Below, one piece after another: positions 1 to 9,518 of a DNA stretch of 61,261 nucleotides. The notes under the pieces are model-generated. The model made no database searches. It worked only from the letters and a program-made list of their open reading frames with translations, and was not told the origin of the DNA. Both the position numbers and the translations under genes were made by a program. Within the stretch, counting starts at the first letter, position 1. Every line of letters begins with the position of its first letter. Origin of the DNA: Cyanobacteriota bacterium SRBZ.bins.94.201705 (lineage in GTDB: Bacteria > Cyanobacteriota > Cyanobacteriia > Cyanobacteriales > Cyanobacteriaceae); assembly GCA_030549855.1 (NCBI GenBank), contig JAUQQP010000009.1, forward strand, positions 1 through 61,261, written 5' to 3'.

Positions 1-53
1 GAGAGTATAGTCCAGTTTTAGGGTTTTCTTCCGCCCAACCGTATAGCCTACTA

Positions 54-83
54 ACCCGCCTATTCGGCGGGTCTTAATTTTTT
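54..83 (+). terminator. Rho-independent terminator of a gene upstream of the window
   Basis: A 7-bp perfect stem, ACCCGCC (54-60) and GGCGGGT (66-72), with a 5-base loop is followed by an AT-rich run containing six T in a row. It would end transcription entering from the left on the + strand. From here to the tRNA at 312 I see no gene, only AT-rich DNA with a direct repeat of TGCTGACAA near 230-250. Confidence 0.7.
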
Positions 84-311
84 ATCCCCAAGTTTTATTT
101 TATCTTTTGACCCTTCTCTAAAAATTACTACTACCCCCTAGTAGCGGGTATCTTTTTCTCAGTTGCCCATAAAAATTTTTTTTATTCTATCTTGACAAAA
201 TACCCCTGTTATGGCTATAACAGGGAGTAATGCTGACAATTTGCTGACAAACCTATGTTTGATTTACTTGTCAGATAGGTGAGATTATTGAAAATTGAAC
301 ATAAACCAAGA

Positions 312-395
312 TGGGCGGAGCGAGATTCGAACTCGCACGACCGGGAGGTCGCCACATTTTGAGTGTGGTGCGTCTACCAGTTCCGCCATCCACCC
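312..395 (-). tRNA. tRNA-Leu (anticodon CAA)
   Basis: On the minus strand the acceptor stem GGGTGGA pairs with TCCGCCC with one G:T pair. The anticodon stem CCACA/TGTGG holds the loop CTCAAAA, which gives anticodon CAA and reads UUG leucine codons. A long variable arm (class II tRNA), a T-arm with GTTCGAATC and discriminator base A are all present, as expected for leucine. CCA is not encoded. The 5' part of the gene lies inside the end of the upstream protease reading frame. Confidence 0.93.
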
Positions 396-1240
396 CCGTT
401 GTTGCTCTTACTATTATAACCTATTTTGGCTTTTTGGATCAAGTCATAGTACTGGGGAGATTGAGCCCATTTTTCGATCTCCTTGGCACGGATGATGGGG
501 AGGGGATGGGTTAATTGGGACGTGTGTAATTGTTGTAAAAGTCTGCCTAATTCTGTCTCACTCATGTTTTTGTACTCCCTTACCTGTTCCATAAAGGCAG
601 AGAGACTCAACTTGTGGGCTATGGAGGGGGAGGCACCTGTGAGTTTCATTAGGAGGGACATCACTGTTTCCGGTTTTTGGACTGCTAACAAGGCGGCACG
701 ATCGCAACTCAGTTCAGCACACCGCAACCATTGTAACAATTGAAGCTGCAGAGACTGTGCTAACAATGTTCCCCAGGGTGGGATTAACCCGGCAGCTAAT
801 ACTAGGATGTTGGCCAAGGACAGATAAACTCCGTGTTCACATTTAAGATGCCCTAACTCGTGGGCGATTACGGCCTTTATCTCCTCCTCCTTGAGCAATT
901 CCAACAGGGAAGTGTGTAGGACTATGAATGGCTTTTTCCCCCGCATGGCCAGGGTATAGGCATTGGGCACCGGATGTTGTCGCAGGTACAACTGGGGTAT
1001 TTCCACGTCCAGCGTCTCACAGGCAGACACCAACAGTTCATACAACTCCGGTAGTTGTTTTTCGGAGACGCGGATGCTAGAGGCGATGTTGTCTAGGTAG
1101 AAAAACTCACCTGCCACTGAGCCCAACAGGTTACGAACCAGCAGGTCCAACCCGGGTATTTGTTTGAGACGGTTGGTGGCCTGTAAATCCAGGGGGTGAC
1201 GGAATTGTTCCGCCCTCAAGCCAACGAGTTTTACCGTCAT
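374..1240 (-). CDS. M48-family zinc metalloprotease (HtpX/Oma1-like)
   Basis: This 288-residue protein carries the M48 zinc site: HELGH at residues 127-131 and a third ligand in the helix around E176 (ELSCD). The stretch around 139-170 after the zinc motif is hydrophobic, as in membrane-associated M48 peptidases, so I expect a role in membrane or envelope protein quality control. The ATG start is the first in frame. The 3' end is odd: the stop codon lies inside the tRNA-Leu gene and the last seven residues, rich in Gly and Trp, are encoded by the 5' part of the tRNA. Trimming of the tRNA 5' end by RNase P on a shared transcript would cut this message before its stop codon. The substrate is unknown. 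Confidence 0.85.
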   Translation of the reverse strand: MTVKLVGLRAEQFRHPLDLQATNRLKQIPGLDLLVRNLLGSVAGEFFYLDNIASSIRVSEKQLPELYELLVSACETLDVEIPQLYLRQHPVPNAYTLAMRGKKPFIVLHTSLLELLKEEEIKAVIAHELGHLKCEHGVYLSLANILVLAAGLIPPWGTLLAQSLQLQLLQWLRCAELSCDRAALLAVQKPETVMSLLMKLTGASPSIAHKLSLSAFMEQVREYKNMSETELGRLLQQLHTSQLTHPLPIIRAKEIEKWAQSPQYYDLIQKAKIGYNSKSNNGGGWRNW

Positions 1241-1452
1241 ATCCCTCTTTGAGCTTTTCTTCTATTTTAGCAGGCTGCTGCCATATAAGTCCTTCCTACC
1301 AAATCCGTTTAAACTATAAGAGAATTCTATGGTAACTATTTGTAAACTTTTAGAGAGATATGTTGCAAAATCGGAAATATTAGATTACCCTAGTATTACC
1401 GATACCCAGTGTCAAATTTTAGCCTAATGTCTTGCGGATAAAGAGGGAAACT

Positions 1453-1788
1453 ATGCGTAATAGAACTTCTACCACCCAAATGGAGGTTACCAGCATCCGT
1501 CTGGAGAAAAGTCTCAAAGAGAGTCTAAAATCCCTTTCTGGCAGTCAGGGTTACCAGACTTTAATCCGAGACATTCTCTGGAATTACGTACAACAAAAGT
1601 TGGGGGAGTATCGGCCTAACTTTTCCAAGAGTGACATCCGTGCTACAGTTGTAGCAACCGCGAGGAAGGATGAAAGTTGTGTCCTCACCGGCAAGTTGAT
1701 TCCGGAAGGATCAGAGATGCTGTTGGCTTTGACCATTCATGGAGACTTTGTGCCTGTTTCCAAGGAGGCCATGAGTGAGTCCAAATAG
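1453..1788 (+). CDS. Small ribbon-helix-helix (CopG-like) protein
   Basis: This predicted 111-residue protein has, at about residues 10-50, a short strand (TSIRLEKSL) followed by two helices, which looks like a ribbon-helix-helix DNA-binding fold. The C-terminal half is basic, then hydrophobic, and I do not recognise it. I chose the ATG at 1453 because GAGGGA lies just upstream; a TTG at 1432 would add seven residues. It stands alone between two minus-strand genes. A DNA-binding regulator is an inference from the N-terminal fold, and no toxin partner lies beside it. Confidence 0.6.
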   Translation: MRNRTSTTQMEVTSIRLEKSLKESLKSLSGSQGYQTLIRDILWNYVQQKLGEYRPNFSKSDIRATVVATARKDESCVLTGKLIPEGSEMLLALTIHGDFVPVSKEAMSESK

Positions 1789-1970
1789 TGGCTGTTTTTG
1801 ACAAAATTTGACACCTATAGTTGGGTTAGGCTCATACCCAACACCGCGCCGTTTATACCTTCCTTTGACCTTTGACTTTGGGCCAAGCTCAATCCTCCAA
1901 AAGGAAGAGAGGATGAGCCTTTATATTTCCAAAACCCCAACCCCCAATAGTGGGGAGGGATATAAGGGGA

Positions 1971-2378
1971 CTATTCTTCCTCCTCTGCAGCTATGAGGGA
2001 ACGATACTCGTCCGCCGAGAGGGTATGTTCTAAATCCTGATTAGGGTCATCCAGACGCACCTTCAGCAACCACCCCTCTCCGTAAGGGTCGTCTGCAATC
2101 ATCTCCGGTGCTTTCAAAAGTAATTCATTGCGATCGATAACAGTACCGGAGACAGGGGCATAGATTTGGGATACGGCTTTCACCGACTCGATGGTGCCGA
2201 TTTCCTCTTGTGCCTCGATAGTGTCGCCCACTTCCGGCAACTCCAAAAAGACAATGTCTCCCAACTGTTCTATGGCATAGGCGGTAAGTCCTATAGTAGC
2301 AATTTCTCCGTCTGGTTCGAGACGGACGTATTCGTGGGTGTCCAGGTATCTCAAATCTTCTGGGTATTCCAAGGTCAT
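1971..2378 (-). CDS. gcvH: Glycine cleavage system H protein
   Basis: GcvH is the lipoyl carrier of the glycine decarboxylase complex, which recycles photorespiratory glycine in cyanobacteria. The 135-residue protein matches the family in length, and the lipoylated lysine is K67 in the motif ESVKA. The ATG at 2378 (MTLEYP) is the natural start; a TTG four codons upstream is less likely. No gcvT or gcvP is adjacent, as is usual for cyanobacteria where these genes are scattered. The end of the gene is acidic (EEEE). Confidence 0.95.
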   Translation of the reverse strand: MTLEYPEDLRYLDTHEYVRLEPDGEIATIGLTAYAIEQLGDIVFLELPEVGDTIEAQEEIGTIESVKAVSQIYAPVSGTVIDRNELLLKAPEMIADDPYGEGWLLKVRLDDPNQDLEHTLSADEYRSLIAAEEEE

Positions 2379-2452
2379 CTTAAATCCCAATTGTCATCTC
2401 AATCTAGGTTCCTTTATTTCATTATTTAGGATTAGGGAGCAATACTCAATAG

Positions 2453-3612
2453 TTATATGAACGAGTTTAACCTTATTGTGTCCAATATTCTTTCAAGATT
2501 GTAGGCAAAACTGGGCCCGCTTTGAGTCTTTTTGTATTCAGTCCCCATTATAGCCAGTTTCCTCCTGATTTCCGGAGAGGCTACGACAGTAGCAATTGTA
2601 TGCCACACTTGCTGGGGGTTATCCCAAAGGACAATCAACTCTTCTAGACCAAATTTTAACAGTTCTTTGGCCATCCAGGTTCCAGCAGTGGTGAGAGCCC
2701 CGCCAATACTGCTTCTGTGAAGATTCCGGATGTTGGGCGTAGGCTTTAGTGTCATAGGGTATTAACATCACATCTGTCTTCTCCAGCCAAGCAATATATT
2801 CCTCCCGGGATAATTTATCCTCAGTTAAAATTAATTGCACCCCATTTTCTGGCGTTTTAAGATTGGCACTCCTGGCAGCCACTAAACAGAATTTTTTGGC
2901 TAATGGCGGGGGATTTTCTACTAGTTTTCTTATAACACCCCACCCTTTTTCCTCCCTGGGGCTTCCCGCCCACCAACAAACTATTTGCTGTGGGGATTCT
3001 CTCCACTTTTTTAGTCTATAAAACTCTGGGGGATTTACTGGCATTATGTGTATACTTTCTCCAAAAAATTTCGCCAATCCCTCTGCTAAGGTATCATTAT
3101 CGCACAAAAGGGCAAATCTATCATATACGGTTTTTTTAAGTAGCTTAGTAAGCAGCCAGTCTACCCATTTTGTCCTATGTTCATGGAAGTTAACTCTGTA
3201 GAAAATTAACAGGTATATATTCTTTTTTGGTAGCAGAAAAATAGCCAAGAGTAGGGCCAAAAGTTGCCAATGAATAAAACGCTCAAGGAAGATAATCTTC
3301 TCCCTGTCTTTGTGGCTTTGCAGAAGGCGATTAAGGGCGTCACGGAGAGTCGCCGCAAAAACTAGAACCAATCTTATGGTGTCAAAAATGCCATTTTTTT
3401 GCTCCAGTTTATTCCCTTTTAAAACCCCAAGTCAATTAGAAGGCAAAAGGGGGATACCATCCTCAGGAGTGTATAAAACCACATGCTCCCAGCCGAGGAT
3501 TTTTAGGGCATTAGTGACAGATATGTGGTAGGGAATAATATGCCCTTCTCCTGCCATCGGGGACAATAGAAATGACAATCGGGGTATTGTGAGGAGAAAA
3601 TGACTCCTTCAT
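2453..3612 (-). pseudogene. Decayed GT-B-like glycosyltransferase
   Basis: Read on the minus strand, pieces of one glycosyltransferase-like protein follow each other in different frames. The start (ATG at 3612) gives MKESFSPHNTP, then the frame shifts near 3570 to a piece beginning SPMAGEGHIIPYH. An in-frame TGA stop lies at 3432-3434, and a second frame change near 2700 joins IPYDTKAYAQHP to GGALTTAGTWMAKELL. The motif AGSPREEKGWGV and the stretch LEKTDVMLIPYDT are typical of the donor-side half of GT-B enzymes. Three separate lesions argue against a single sequencing error. It lies 37 bp downstream of the cysteine-cluster gene on the same strand. The sugar substrate cannot be told. Confidence 0.7.
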
Positions 3613-3649
3613 GGCCAAAAGGTGCTACCATGTTAAAAGCAAGAAAAAT

Positions 3650-3997
3650 TCAACCTACCTGGCAAATATAAGCCTTCATTTCCTCACTTTCTTCTCCATA
3701 AACAGAACTTATTTGCTGATGGCAACAGTCAATGGCAAAATCATCAAATTCCTCCAAAGTCACACCAAACATGCGCTGGAAATTGTCTGGCCTTACCCTA
3801 CAAAACTCGGGCCTTTCCTCATATATACCACAACTTCTGGTCTCCTTGTGGAAGTGTACACACCAACCGTCTTCTCCCACCAGACTATAGTATAGTTGTA
3901 GTTCAGATTCATCCAGGTAATCAGCTAAATCTGGACGCTCCAAGGGCTCTAAGTAACAACAAGCCCCACATCCCGTAATACAACGCCATTTTTTCAT
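3650..3997 (-). CDS. YkgJ-family cysteine cluster protein
   Basis: This 115-residue protein has an N-terminal cluster C6-x3-C10-x2-C13-C14 and further cysteines in GWCVHF, RSCGIY, PEFCR and IDCCH, which is the pattern of the YkgJ/UPF0153 family, thought to bind zinc or an iron-sulfur cluster. Members of this family are short, soluble and of unknown biochemical role. The start ATG at 3997 is clear. The decayed glycosyltransferase follows on the same strand, and the two may once have been cotranscribed. Confidence 0.8.
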   Translation of the reverse strand: MKKWRCITGCGACCYLEPLERPDLADYLDESELQLYYSLVGEDGWCVHFHKETRSCGIYEERPEFCRVRPDNFQRMFGVTLEEFDDFAIDCCHQQISSVYGEESEEMKAYICQVG

Positions 3998-4118
3998 GAT
4001 TGTAATAAAACTTAATAAATTTTCCCATCCAAAACAGTGAAGAAAAGAACTTTTCCTAGTATGATAGATTCTGGTTGAACAACTAATAAAAAAGAATTAG
4101 AAAAAAGTAGGAGTGGCT

Positions 4119-4271
4119 ATGGAAGTTATCACTGGCTTTTTCAGTAACATTGTAGATGCATTAAGTAATATAAACTTTGAGGTAATTTTACAATTATTCT
4201 CCCTGGCATTTATAGTCATTGCAGGGCCAGCCATAATTTTCATCCTCTATACCCTACGGGGCGACTTGTAA
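4119..4271 (+). CDS. psb30: Photosystem II reaction center protein Psb30 (Ycf12)
   Basis: This 50-residue membrane protein has one C-terminal transmembrane helix (about residues 22-44) ending in the family signature AGPAIIFILY followed by a short charged tail LRGDL. Ycf12/Psb30 is a small subunit at the edge of the photosystem II core near cytochrome b559. AGTAGGAG lies about 6 bases before the ATG. The N-terminal 20 residues are longer than in the shortest homologues. The gene shows that photosystem II is still made here. Confidence 0.85.
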   Translation: MEVITGFFSNIVDALSNINFEVILQLFSLAFIVIAGPAIIFILYTLRGDL

Positions 4272-4340
4272 GTGGAAGGGTTTTCTGGATGGGGGGGGGA
4301 AGAGGAAAACAAATTTTAAACCCACTGAAGATATTATTCT

Positions 4341-5846
4341 ATGTTAGACCAGAGAGCAAGTGGCATACTGTTACACCCAACGTCCTTGCCTAGCCCCTAT
4401 GGAATAGGCGATTTGGGCGGCAGTGCCTACCGTTTCGTGGACTTTTTGCAGCAAAGTGGACAAAGGGTGTGGCAAATACTACCATTAGGGCCAGCTGGGG
4501 CAGGAAACTCGCCTTATCTGGCGTATTCGGCTTTGGCTGGCAACCCCCTCCTAATCAGTCCAGAGATACTCCACGGCGAGGGGTTGTTGACAGAGGGGGA
4601 ATTGGCGGAGGTAAAACAGGTTTTTTCCCAAGAAAATCCCGCCTATGTCCGTTTTGACCAGGTAGGCCAACACAAGTATTCCCTATTCCGCAAGGCTTTT
4701 GCACGATTCCAACAGAGAAACGAATTCCACGGGGAATTTAATGCCTTCTGTGCCAGGGAAGCTGATTGGCTGGAAGACTATGCCCTTTATATGGCCCTAA
4801 AAACACACCATGAGGGGTTACCCTGGACAAAATGGGATAAAGCATTGATTCACCGAGAAGAAAATACCCTCAGACAATGGCGGGAGAAACTGGAGACAGA
4901 GGTAACCTTTCATAAATTCCTGCAGTTTTGCTTTTTTAAACAGTGGCTGAATCTAAAGAAATACGCCAATGAGAGGGGGATAAAAATCTTCGGTGACATC
5001 CCCATATACGTCTCCCCGGATAGTGCAGACGTATGGGCTAATCAGGAAATATTCTCCCTAGATGAAGAAACGGGTGAACCATTGGCCCTAGCAGGGGTAC
5101 CCCCAGACTATTTTAGCCCTACCGGCCAGCTGTGGGGCAATCCCGTCTACAATTGGGATAAGCTGAAAGAAACCAGTTTCGCCTGGTGGATTAGAAGGGT
5201 AAAGGGGACATTAGCACTAGTAGACATTATCCGTATTGACCATTTTAGGGGATTTGCCGCCTACTGGGCAGTGCCCCGGGGAGAAACTACCGCCGTTAAC
5301 GGACAATGGTTAGAAGCCCCTGGGGATGAGTTGTTTTCCTGCCTGAGGGAAACGCTAGGACAGTTGCCCATTGTAGCAGAGGATTTGGGAGTAATCACCC
5401 CGGATGTGGAAGCATTAAGGGATAAGTATGGTTTCCCGGGGATGAAGGTATTACAATTCGCCTTCGATTCCGATCGTGCCAACCCCTTCCTGCCCTACAA
5501 CTACAACCGTAACTGTGTGGTATACACGGGCACCCATGACAATGACACCATTGTGGGGTGGTTTGAAAAACGCTCCTTTGCCGAAAGACAAAGAGTAGTA
5601 GACTATCTGGGAGGCATTTGTAACGAGGGCATCCACTGGAGTATGATTCGTTTAGCCTTGTCTTCTGTTGCCAATCTGGCCATTTTTCCTCTCCAAGATG
5701 TGTTAGGATTGGGGTCAGAGGCCAAAATGAATACTCCTGGTACCCCCCATGGCAATTGGGAATGGCGTTTCCGAGAAGGTAGTCTCACAGAGGATGTGGC
5801 TGGCTACCTGTGCCATGTCACCTATGTCTATGGGCGTTTGGCCTAA
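4341..5846 (+). CDS. malQ: 4-alpha-glucanotransferase (amylomaltase, GH77)
   Basis: MalQ transfers glucan chains between maltooligosaccharides during glycogen turnover. The 501-residue length is that of bacterial amylomaltases. The GH77 catalytic residues are in place: nucleophile D300 in RIDHFRGF, acid/base E347 in AEDLG, and D400 in GTHDND. The N terminus (GILLHPTSLPSPYGIGDLG) is the family signature. It is followed 80 bases later by a membrane protein on the same strand. Confidence 0.97.
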   Translation: MLDQRASGILLHPTSLPSPYGIGDLGGSAYRFVDFLQQSGQRVWQILPLGPAGAGNSPYLAYSALAGNPLLISPEILHGEGLLTEGELAEVKQVFSQENPAYVRFDQVGQHKYSLFRKAFARFQQRNEFHGEFNAFCAREADWLEDYALYMALKTHHEGLPWTKWDKALIHREENTLRQWREKLETEVTFHKFLQFCFFKQWLNLKKYANERGIKIFGDIPIYVSPDSADVWANQEIFSLDEETGEPLALAGVPPDYFSPTGQLWGNPVYNWDKLKETSFAWWIRRVKGTLALVDIIRIDHFRGFAAYWAVPRGETTAVNGQWLEAPGDELFSCLRETLGQLPIVAEDLGVITPDVEALRDKYGFPGMKVLQFAFDSDRANPFLPYNYNRNCVVYTGTHDNDTIVGWFEKRSFAERQRVVDYLGGICNEGIHWSMIRLALSSVANLAIFPLQDVLGLGSEAKMNTPGTPHGNWEWRFREGSLTEDVAGYLCHVTYVYGRLA

Positions 5847-5926
5847 CCAGGGGATAAAGACAAGCCAAAGGCGGGCAAAAACAAGCCCTATCCCCACTAA
5901 TTCCCAATCCCTATTTCCCACCCTGT

Positions 5927-6493
5927 ATGTCTGAGACCAAGGTATACCGTGTTTCAATTTTAATTCGGTTCACCCTGATAAACCTCTATTTGGCACTAAC
6001 TACACCCCTGCCCTTCTTGTTGTATTGGAGTAGTGGAAGGCTGGGGTGGGCAGTTTTCCTGTTTCTGTTTCTGATTGTTGTCGGTTTGTTTTTGGTTGTA
6101 GCCTCTTTGAGTGAAAAAGTACTGCTAGATGAAAAGGGGATAAGTGTGACCTACCCCCCCGTGGTAAAATGGTTATGGCGTAATAGAGTTTGGAGTCTTT
6201 CCTGGCAAGAAATTGACAGTCTTAAAAGGCGCACCACCAGTCAGGGAGGACAAGTATACTATCTCGTCTCTAAAAACAGAGATAAGGCATACCTTTTGCC
6301 CATGCGAATAGCGGGTTTTGCCCGGATGGTGCGACAAATCCAGGAAAAAACTGGCATTGATACTAGTGATGTTAAACCATTAGCCCAGCCTTGGATGTAT
6401 CTATTCTTACTGTTTTTTACTTTTCTCCTTTGGCTGGTGGACTTTTGGACTATCTTTAACAGTATTTCTCTGACTTTAACAGTGTTTCCCTAA
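5927..6493 (+). CDS. Conserved membrane protein with PH-like central part
   Basis: I do not recognise a named family for this 188-residue protein. Two hydrophobic segments lie near residues 12-33 and 38-62, then a soluble part (about 65-145) with alternating strands (LLDEKGISVTYP, WSLSWQEIDSL, VYYLVSKNRDKAYLLP) that resembles bacterial PH-like membrane domains, then a third helix at about 155-180. The layout suggests a small inner-membrane or thylakoid protein with a cytoplasmic domain. It lies downstream of malQ on the same strand and converges with dnaG. Confidence 0.65.
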   Translation: MSETKVYRVSILIRFTLINLYLALTTPLPFLLYWSSGRLGWAVFLFLFLIVVGLFLVVASLSEKVLLDEKGISVTYPPVVKWLWRNRVWSLSWQEIDSLKRRTTSQGGQVYYLVSKNRDKAYLLPMRIAGFARMVRQIQEKTGIDTSDVKPLAQPWMYLFLLFFTFLLWLVDFWTIFNSISLTLTVFP

Positions 6494-6513
6494 AAAACAT
6501 TTCTCTCCTATTA

Positions 6514-8448
6514 TCATCCCCTCCTGGCCGCTTTTAACTTTTCTAATTCTCTTGTCACCGCCATTATTTCCTCGGAGAGATACCTAATTTTTTCTTGGTC
6601 TTTTTCTAGAGAAAGTTCTTTGATTTGCTCTTGACAATACTGTTTATATCTTTCTAGTTTTATCATTTCTAGGTAGGCAATGGAAGCCTTGATATAATGT
6701 GAGGGACTTGCCAGAATGTGTTGACGATTTTCATTCCCCCCTAGCAGGGAAGCAATTGTTTGTTTGTATTCGGTATCTTCTTCCTGATTTCCCATAAGCA
6801 ATGACAACAACACATTGGTGCCGTTTAGGTCTTCGTCTGAACAATTAAACTGGTGTATCTTCTGCCAAATCTTTCGGTGATGACGAAGACTAAAAACTAA
6901 ATCTTTCTCATCCAGAAGATTCTCAATCTCCTCCCTAAATTCCGGACAATAGATGTAGATAAACAAGAGGGTAAATTCGGCCTGATATGTCTTTTGGTTG
7001 GGGGAAGTACTATATAACAAGGAATCATAATCCCGAGGATTTGTTCCCCTATTATTTGGCTTATTTTGGTATTCAATAGCCCGTTTTAAATTCTGGTAAA
7101 TTAGCTTGTACTCCTCACTGTTAAATCCTCCTACAACACCCCGTCTATTGCTAAGAATCTCCGCACAGTATGAAAGATAGTAATTTCTGGTAGCATTATT
7201 GTTTATTTTACTGAGCAACTGGACAAAACTACGAAAAACAGTCTCATACCCATCACTGTTGTTGATGTCGTTGCCAGAAAGAAGCTGAGAAATTTGCCAG
7301 TCCAACCACAATGGCGCTTTTTCTACTAACTCCCGGTATTTGCCAGCAGCCTCCGACTCAGACTTGAGAAATTCATCGGCATCCTTGCCATCTTTTAGAG
7401 TTAATATTCTTAATTTTACAAAGCCAGAATAAATCAGTTTTTCCACCGAGTTAACAGCCCTTTCTATGGCAGAGTATCCAGCATTATCGGCGTCAAAATT
7501 AACTATTATTTCTCTGGAAGATGTGTAGCGAGAGAGAATTTTGACGTGTTTTTCTGTTAAGGAAGTGCCCAGGATTGCTACTACGTTTTTTATGCCAGCA
7601 CAATGAAGGGAAATAGCATCAAAATATCCTTCTACAACTATAGCTTTATTCTCTCTTGTGATGTAGGATTGGGCGAAATTCAGGGCAAATAGAGTCTCGC
7701 CTTTGGAAAACAATTCGGTGTCGGGGGAATTAAGATATTTTGGTTCACTTCCGTCTAAACTTCTGGCACCAAAACCAATTATTCTCCCCTGTCTATCCAT
7801 TATGGGAATAGTAACACGATTGCGGAAATAATCTACATATCCATTACCCTGAGAGCGTTTTTTTATCAAGCCAGCCTTCTCTACCAAAAGGGCAGGGAAA
7901 CCCTTAATTTCTACTAAATAGGTGTAAAGAGAATTCCAACCATCTGGGGCATAACCTAGTCTAAACTGGCCAATATTTTCCCTTGTTAAACCCCGAATGT
8001 TTAAAAGATAATCTAAGGCATGTTTCCCATGTTCCTGTTGAAGATTATACTCGAAAAAATGATTAGCAAGGGCCAAAACCTCATATAATTGTTCCCGCAG
8101 AGAGAGGCTTTTTTCTATTTCCCTCTGTTCAGGTAAGTCCAAGGTTTTAATGGGGATTTGATAACGTTGGGCTAAATAGACAACCGCCTCTGGGAAACTC
8201 ATTTTGTTAATCTCCATCAAAAACTTGATAGCATTGCCACTGGCGCCACAACCAAAGCAATGGTAAACTTGTTTGCTGGGACTTACGGTGAAACTGGGGG
8301 TTTTCTCCTCATGAAATGGACATAAACCGACAAATTCCTTTCCTCGCTTCCGTAAGACAACATAATCAGAAATCAAATCAATCAAATCCACTCTTTCATT
8401 GACTTGGGAAATAGTGTCAGGATGTAGGCGAAAATTCTTCCAATCCAT
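6514..8448 (-). CDS. dnaG: DNA primase
   Basis: DnaG makes the RNA primers for DNA replication. The N-terminal CHC2 zinc finger is complete (C43, H46, C64, C67), followed by the catalytic core with the Toprim motifs VVEGYFDA and NFDADNAG, and a helical C-terminal region that binds the helicase. I chose the ATG at 8448 (MDWKNFRLHP); the longer frame starts at a TTG seven codons upstream with no support. The protein is 644 residues, normal for cyanobacteria. A small CTCCC-AAAA-GGGAG hairpin at 8509-8522 lies just upstream. Confidence 0.95.
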   Translation of the reverse strand: MDWKNFRLHPDTISQVNERVDLIDLISDYVVLRKRGKEFVGLCPFHEEKTPSFTVSPSKQVYHCFGCGASGNAIKFLMEINKMSFPEAVVYLAQRYQIPIKTLDLPEQREIEKSLSLREQLYEVLALANHFFEYNLQQEHGKHALDYLLNIRGLTRENIGQFRLGYAPDGWNSLYTYLVEIKGFPALLVEKAGLIKKRSQGNGYVDYFRNRVTIPIMDRQGRIIGFGARSLDGSEPKYLNSPDTELFSKGETLFALNFAQSYITRENKAIVVEGYFDAISLHCAGIKNVVAILGTSLTEKHVKILSRYTSSREIIVNFDADNAGYSAIERAVNSVEKLIYSGFVKLRILTLKDGKDADEFLKSESEAAGKYRELVEKAPLWLDWQISQLLSGNDINNSDGYETVFRSFVQLLSKINNNATRNYYLSYCAEILSNRRGVVGGFNSEEYKLIYQNLKRAIEYQNKPNNRGTNPRDYDSLLYSTSPNQKTYQAEFTLLFIYIYCPEFREEIENLLDEKDLVFSLRHHRKIWQKIHQFNCSDEDLNGTNVLLSLLMGNQEEDTEYKQTIASLLGGNENRQHILASPSHYIKASIAYLEMIKLERYKQYCQEQIKELSLEKDQEKIRYLSEEIMAVTRELEKLKAARRG

Positions 8449-8625
8449 ACCCAAAGACAAAAAAGACAAAAAAGCAATCTCCCCTTGTAATTGTAGCCTG
8501 TAAACATCCTCCCAAAAGGGAGATTAAACCCTAATTACCTCCCCTAGGATACCATGGGCTGTTTTGACGGGTTTTAGCTTGAATTCCTTTAATTTTACCT
8601 TATTTTTCTCTGACAAAAATGCTGT

Positions 8626-9414
8626 TTATTTCTGACAGAGAACACTGAGAAAATCTGTAGTTTTTTCTAAGACATTTACCGCTCCATTATCTAAAAGAAT
8701 ATGACGATATTTTTCCTTCTTAGCCGGGTCAGAATTTATGTGAGGAGGCAAAACCCCAATAGCAAGCCACTGCCTTTGGGGCTGTATTTTTCTGGCCTGT
8801 TGTACCGTCATCATATCAGCTACAGTGTCGCCTAAATAGAAGACTGGGAGAGAATTATCCGGGGGAAGAGAAAATTGTTTGGTAATAAATTCTACAGCCA
8901 AAAACAAGCCAGTAGGATCAGGTTTACCCGGGGCATCTTCCATGGCAACTAAAACTGGATTTTCTAGGCCAATACGACGTTGTAAAATGTAATTAGCAGA
9001 ACCTCTGGTGGCGCCACTAAAAAAACCCCAATAAAATCCCCGTTGGCTTAAGTTGTCAAAATAGCTCTTATCTACTAAAATGGGCTCCTGAGAAATATAC
9101 CCATCCCACAGGTCAGGATTATCTAAATTTGTACCCCGATAACGGCGCTGAAAATAGTCCACAATTTCCTGGTAACTAATAGACAAATTTTCCCTAGCAA
9201 CCCCCTGTTTTTCAAAAAAACGATAGATCAACTCCTGGGAGGCCAACCAGTCGTTATTCCATAACCCTTCGGATTTCAGGGAGTCAATGTCTTCCATGGA
9301 GGGACGAAACAAGCCACCGGTGAAGTATTCTACGGTGTCTGCTATGGCGCGGCGGTAGGAATTAGCCACGTCTCTAATTACACCATCTATATCAAAAACT
9401 ACAAGAGCCTTCAT
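8626..9414 (-). CDS. HAD-superfamily phosphatase (TIGR01548-like)
   Basis: This 262-residue protein starts with the HAD nucleophile motif VVFDIDGV (D8 and D10), has the threonine/serine motif in FFSGATRG, the lysine in APGKPDP and the final acidic motif FYLGDTVADM, so all four catalytic elements are present. It resembles the cyanobacterial HAD subfamily IA proteins of the TIGR01548 type, whose substrate is unknown. I use the ATG at 9414; the 46 residues upstream look non-coding (Cys- and His-rich). It is divergent from the PSRP-3 gene. Confidence 0.85.
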   Translation of the reverse strand: MKALVVFDIDGVIRDVANSYRRAIADTVEYFTGGLFRPSMEDIDSLKSEGLWNNDWLASQELIYRFFEKQGVARENLSISYQEIVDYFQRRYRGTNLDNPDLWDGYISQEPILVDKSYFDNLSQRGFYWGFFSGATRGSANYILQRRIGLENPVLVAMEDAPGKPDPTGLFLAVEFITKQFSLPPDNSLPVFYLGDTVADMMTVQQARKIQPQRQWLAIGVLPPHINSDPAKKEKYRHILLDNGAVNVLEKTTDFLSVLCQK

Positions 9415-9518
9415 GGAGCTGTGGCGGTGATAGCAGTGCCGGGAATGATAAGCTATAATATTATAATGGCTAATTGTAATTTTTAACAAAACTAAGAGAT
9501 TAGGAGGTTTAGGTCTCA

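Noticed and set aside
1808..1996. A 62-codon + strand frame after the ribbon-helix-helix gene
   Set aside because: The product is Pro-rich without family features, has no ribosome-binding site and runs into the end of gcvH on the other strand.
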